15,987 bases of DNA from Hyphomicrobiales bacterium (GTDB lineage Bacteria > Pseudomonadota > Alphaproteobacteria > Rhizobiales > Afifellaceae): contig JACCSN010000108.1 in assembly GCA_013812985.1 (NCBI GenBank), forward strand, positions 1 to 15,987. The letters are read 5' to 3'. Positions 14,029 through 15,987 of this stretch are shown here, piece by piece (within the stretch, counting starts at the first letter, position 1; each line of letters starts with the position of its first letter). The notes under the pieces are model-generated. The model made no database searches, was not told where the DNA came from, and saw nothing but the letters and a program-made list of their open reading frames with translations. A program made the position numbers and the translations under genes.

Positions 14029-15071
14029 CAATCAAGGTCGCGATCCTGGGGACCGAGCACTATCACGCGAACTTCTGGACCCGCGCTATAGCCGTGAGTC
14101 CGGATGCCAATCTTGTCGGCGTCTGGGATGCCGATCACGACCGCGCCGCACGTTTCGCCCAGCAGCACGGCGTGGCGGCGGAACCGGACCTGCGGAGGCT
14201 GATCGCCGCGAGCGATGCAGTCGCCATCTGCTCGGCCACCAGCGACCACGTTCCGCTCGTCGAAGCCGCCGCGGCCCAGAAGCGACCCATTCTGTGCGAG
14301 AAGCCGCTCGGCATCAGCGGAGAGGACTGCGACCGGATCGCGTCCGTGGTAACCTCCTCGGGCATTCCGTTCATGCAGAGTTTCCCCAAGCGCTTCGACC
14401 CGATCAACCATGAGATCAGAGCGCTTCTGGAACAGAATGCAATCGGCGAGGTGACGCTCTGCCGTATCCGTCACGGCCACAGCCACGCTCTCAGCGAAGC
14501 GTTCCGATCCGGCTGGTTCGTCGATCCTGCGCGCTCGGGCGGCGGGACTCTCCTGGACGAAGGCGTGCATGCTGCCGATTTCCTTCTCTGGATGTTCGGA
14601 GAACCGCAATCGGCATTCGCCACGCTATCTTCGGAGACGTTCAGGCTTCCGGTCGAGGACAACGCCGCCGCCATCTTTCGCTATGGAAGCGGCATGATCG
14701 CCGAGGTGGCGACCAGCTGGTGCTTCGCCGCCGCCGACAGTTCGATCGAAATCTACGGTACCGGAGGCACGATCCTGCTCGGCGGTGTCGACATCGCGTC
14801 GCGACCCACGCGGGAAACCGAGTTCCTTCGGGTTTTTCGTCGCAACGAGGCGGGGGGCGAGTGGACCTCTTCCGCCACGGTGCCTCACTTCAAGACAGGT
14901 GTCTTCCACGAGCACGTCGCCTGGGCTTTCGTAAAGGCGCTCAGAGACAGAGATCCAATGCCGGTTACGCTTGACGATGGTCGGCGCGCCTTCGCCATGA
15001 TCGAGGCGGCCTATCGTTCCGCCAGATCAGGGCGCCTGGAGCCAATCTTCCGGCGGGCGAGCGAGAATTAG
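14025..15071 (+). CDS. Gfo/Idh/MocA-family oxidoreductase (second)
   Basis: 348 residues from a GTG start that overlaps the preceding TGA by 4 bp. The N-terminus IKVAILGTEHYHANFW is in the Rossmann position but lacks the usual G-x-G-x-x-G: only Gly9 remains, and TEHYH replaces the rest. The EKPLG motif is intact, with Lys93, and the C-terminal domain shows LLDEGVHAADFLLWMFGEP, the family's D-x-G-x-H-x-x-D pattern. It is a cytoplasmic sugar, polyol or sugar-acid dehydrogenase or a related enzyme. It is last in the plus-strand operon and clearly different from the first oxidoreductase. The two could act in series or form a mixed complex. The altered nucleotide loop may mean unusual cofactor handling. 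Confidence 0.88.
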   Translation: MTIKVAILGTEHYHANFWTRAIAVSPDANLVGVWDADHDRAARFAQQHGVAAEPDLRRLIAASDAVAICSATSDHVPLVEAAAAQKRPILCEKPLGISGEDCDRIASVVTSSGIPFMQSFPKRFDPINHEIRALLEQNAIGEVTLCRIRHGHSHALSEAFRSGWFVDPARSGGGTLLDEGVHAADFLLWMFGEPQSAFATLSSETFRLPVEDNAAAIFRYGSGMIAEVATSWCFAAADSSIEIYGTGGTILLGGVDIASRPTRETEFLRVFRRNEAGGEWTSSATVPHFKTGVFHEHVAWAFVKALRDRDPMPVTLDDGRRAFAMIEAAYRSARSGRLEPIFRRASEN

Positions 15072-15284
15072 GCCGATGCCGTCTCAAATGCTCGCCGAAA
15101 TTGTGGGCATTCCAGGTGTCGTCGCGCGGCAAGTAGAAGAGGTCGGGCCGCATTACCGGGAGATAGGCGACCATCTGCGTACGCTGAACCTCAGGGCGGC
15201 AATCTCGAACACGAGAGGCAGAGAGTGGTCGAACTTCCGCTCCTGGCGCAGGCAGACGGAACCATAGAGCTCCAATCTAAACGC
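15072..15284. other. Intergenic stretch with a possible gene remnant on the minus strand
   Basis: No intact gene is seen. On the minus strand one frame reads MVAYLPVMRPDLFYLPRDD followed by TWNAHNFGEHLR (start at 15174). Just upstream a different frame reads LYGSVCLRQERKFDHSLPL followed by VFEIAAL. Both look protein-like, are broken by a frame change, and run into the end of the oxidoreductase gene. They may be a decayed or truncated gene of unknown family. I see no clear terminator for the plus-strand operon here. Confidence 0.25.
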
Positions 15285-15780
15285 TCACGTCTCCACTTCT
15301 TGTGCATCCTTCCGGGCCACAGAGGTGTCGAGTAGATCGGGCAGCTTCTCTAGTTCCCTTTTCAAGGCCTCCATGGGGAACTCCCCGTACGAGTCTCCTA
15401 CCGACCGAGGGGTGTGACCCGTGATTGCATCGACGATGTCCGGTGCAAGGCCGAACCGCCGTGCCGATGTCTTCAGACGATGGCGCCAGGAATGGTTTGG
15501 GGGACAGGCGAGGATCCCTTAAGCCGAGCGACCGCACCCAGCGCCCCAGGACCTTTGTCCCGTTCCCACCCCGCTTCCCAAACTTGTCAGGTGGAAGATC
15601 GGCGAACAGAGGACCGGTTCCGACACTCTCCGCAAAGCTCAAGAAGCCCGTGTCGATCAAGGCCCGGTGTAATGGGACCGCTCGTTCCGAGGCCCTGTTT
15701 TTCAGCGGGCCCGCATCGGGGTCGAACTTCATGCACCAGACGTTCTCGATCTGATCAATAACGGCTTCACGCTGACCTTG
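15285..15780 (-). pseudogene. Truncated, frameshifted tyrosine recombinase (phage-type integrase) C-terminus
   Basis: The first frame reads VWCMKFDPDAGPLKNRASER followed by AVPLHRALIDTGFLSF and later LSPK, then goes out of phase. Dropping one base from the AAA at 15498-15496 (minus strand) restores LSPNHSWRHRLKTSARRFGL, then PDIVDAITGHTPRSVGDSYG and a stop at 15287-15285. That gives the catalytic R in HSWRHR, the second-motif H in GHTPRS, and the nucleophile Tyr in GDSYGEFP. The N-terminal two thirds are missing or too degraded to read upstream of about 15780. The frame change could be a real mutation or a base-calling error, but the missing N-terminus argues for a true relic. It marks the right side of the window as mobile DNA. 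Confidence 0.75.
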
Positions 15781-15987
15781 AGAGCAGCTCTTCAGTGAGA
15801 CGTTCCAGGATCGCTTCGGGACAAACTCGGCATCCTTGCAAGCGTGTCCTTGTCCGTGGAGAGAGCGAGTGCTGGAAGCGTTTGTCTCCGCAGCAGGAGT
15901 TTCCCGGAAACTTGGCAGTCCTGTCCCTCACCCTGCCCCGTCCGGCGCGCGGGGGATGTAGAAGTCCGACTCCGGATCGGAGACCAC

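Noticed and set aside
15928..15987. C-terminal end of a minus-strand gene (19 codons then TGA) entering from the right edge
   Set aside because: It is open to the window edge and protein-like, but too short to tell from chance.
1..15987. CRISPR array, insertion sequence or rRNA genes
   Set aside because: No regularly spaced repeats, no terminal inverted repeats with a transposase, and no rRNA-like sequence were seen.

Overview
The window is high-GC DNA that looks alphaproteobacterial, most likely from the order Hyphomicrobiales (Rhizobiales). The evidence is the codon use, the style of its two ABC importers, and strings of genes coupled by 4-bp overlaps. No 16S gene or other taxonomic marker is present, so this is inference.

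Layout. (1) Positions 1-278 hold the C-terminal end of an unrecognised gene that reads straight through a tRNA 3'-end sequence (T-loop, acceptor strand, CCA) at 235-260. This is the expected structure at the distal end of an element integrated into a tRNA gene, with the element lying to the left. (2) Positions 522-7851, minus strand, are a tightly packed operon. In transcription order it encodes a PHP-type metallohydrolase, a Tat-exported CUT1-family sugar-binding protein, MalF- and MalG-type permeases, a sulfatase-superfamily hydrolase and a DUF4432 aldose-epimerase-like protein. (3) Positions 8024-9205, minus strand, are a GntR-type regulator with a LacI-like sensor domain. (4) Positions 9403-15071, plus strand, are a divergent operon: a nitrate/sulfonate/taurine-type ABC importer (ATPase, two different permeases, exported binding protein) followed by two Gfo/Idh/MocA oxidoreductases. 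(5) Positions 15072-15987 are decayed DNA with a frameshifted tyrosine-recombinase C-terminus on the minus strand.

Working model (inference). The two divergent operons form one catabolic locus controlled by the GntR/LacI-type regulator. ATTGTA/TACAAT-type inverted repeats lie in the divergent promoter region (9286-9306) and in front of the PHP gene (7954-7969). One importer would bring in a sugar-like compound and the other a small anionic or heterocyclic compound. The sulfatase-family and PHP enzymes would cleave sulfate or phosphate esters, the DUF4432 protein would act on the sugar ring, and the two dehydrogenases would oxidise the released sugar or polyol. The substrate is not identifiable from sequence. 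No glycosidase, kinase, aldolase, CUT1 ATPase or sulfatase-maturation enzyme is encoded here, so the pathway must finish elsewhere in the genome. The block is bordered on the left by a tRNA-derived att remnant and on the right by a broken integrase, so it sits in accessory DNA.
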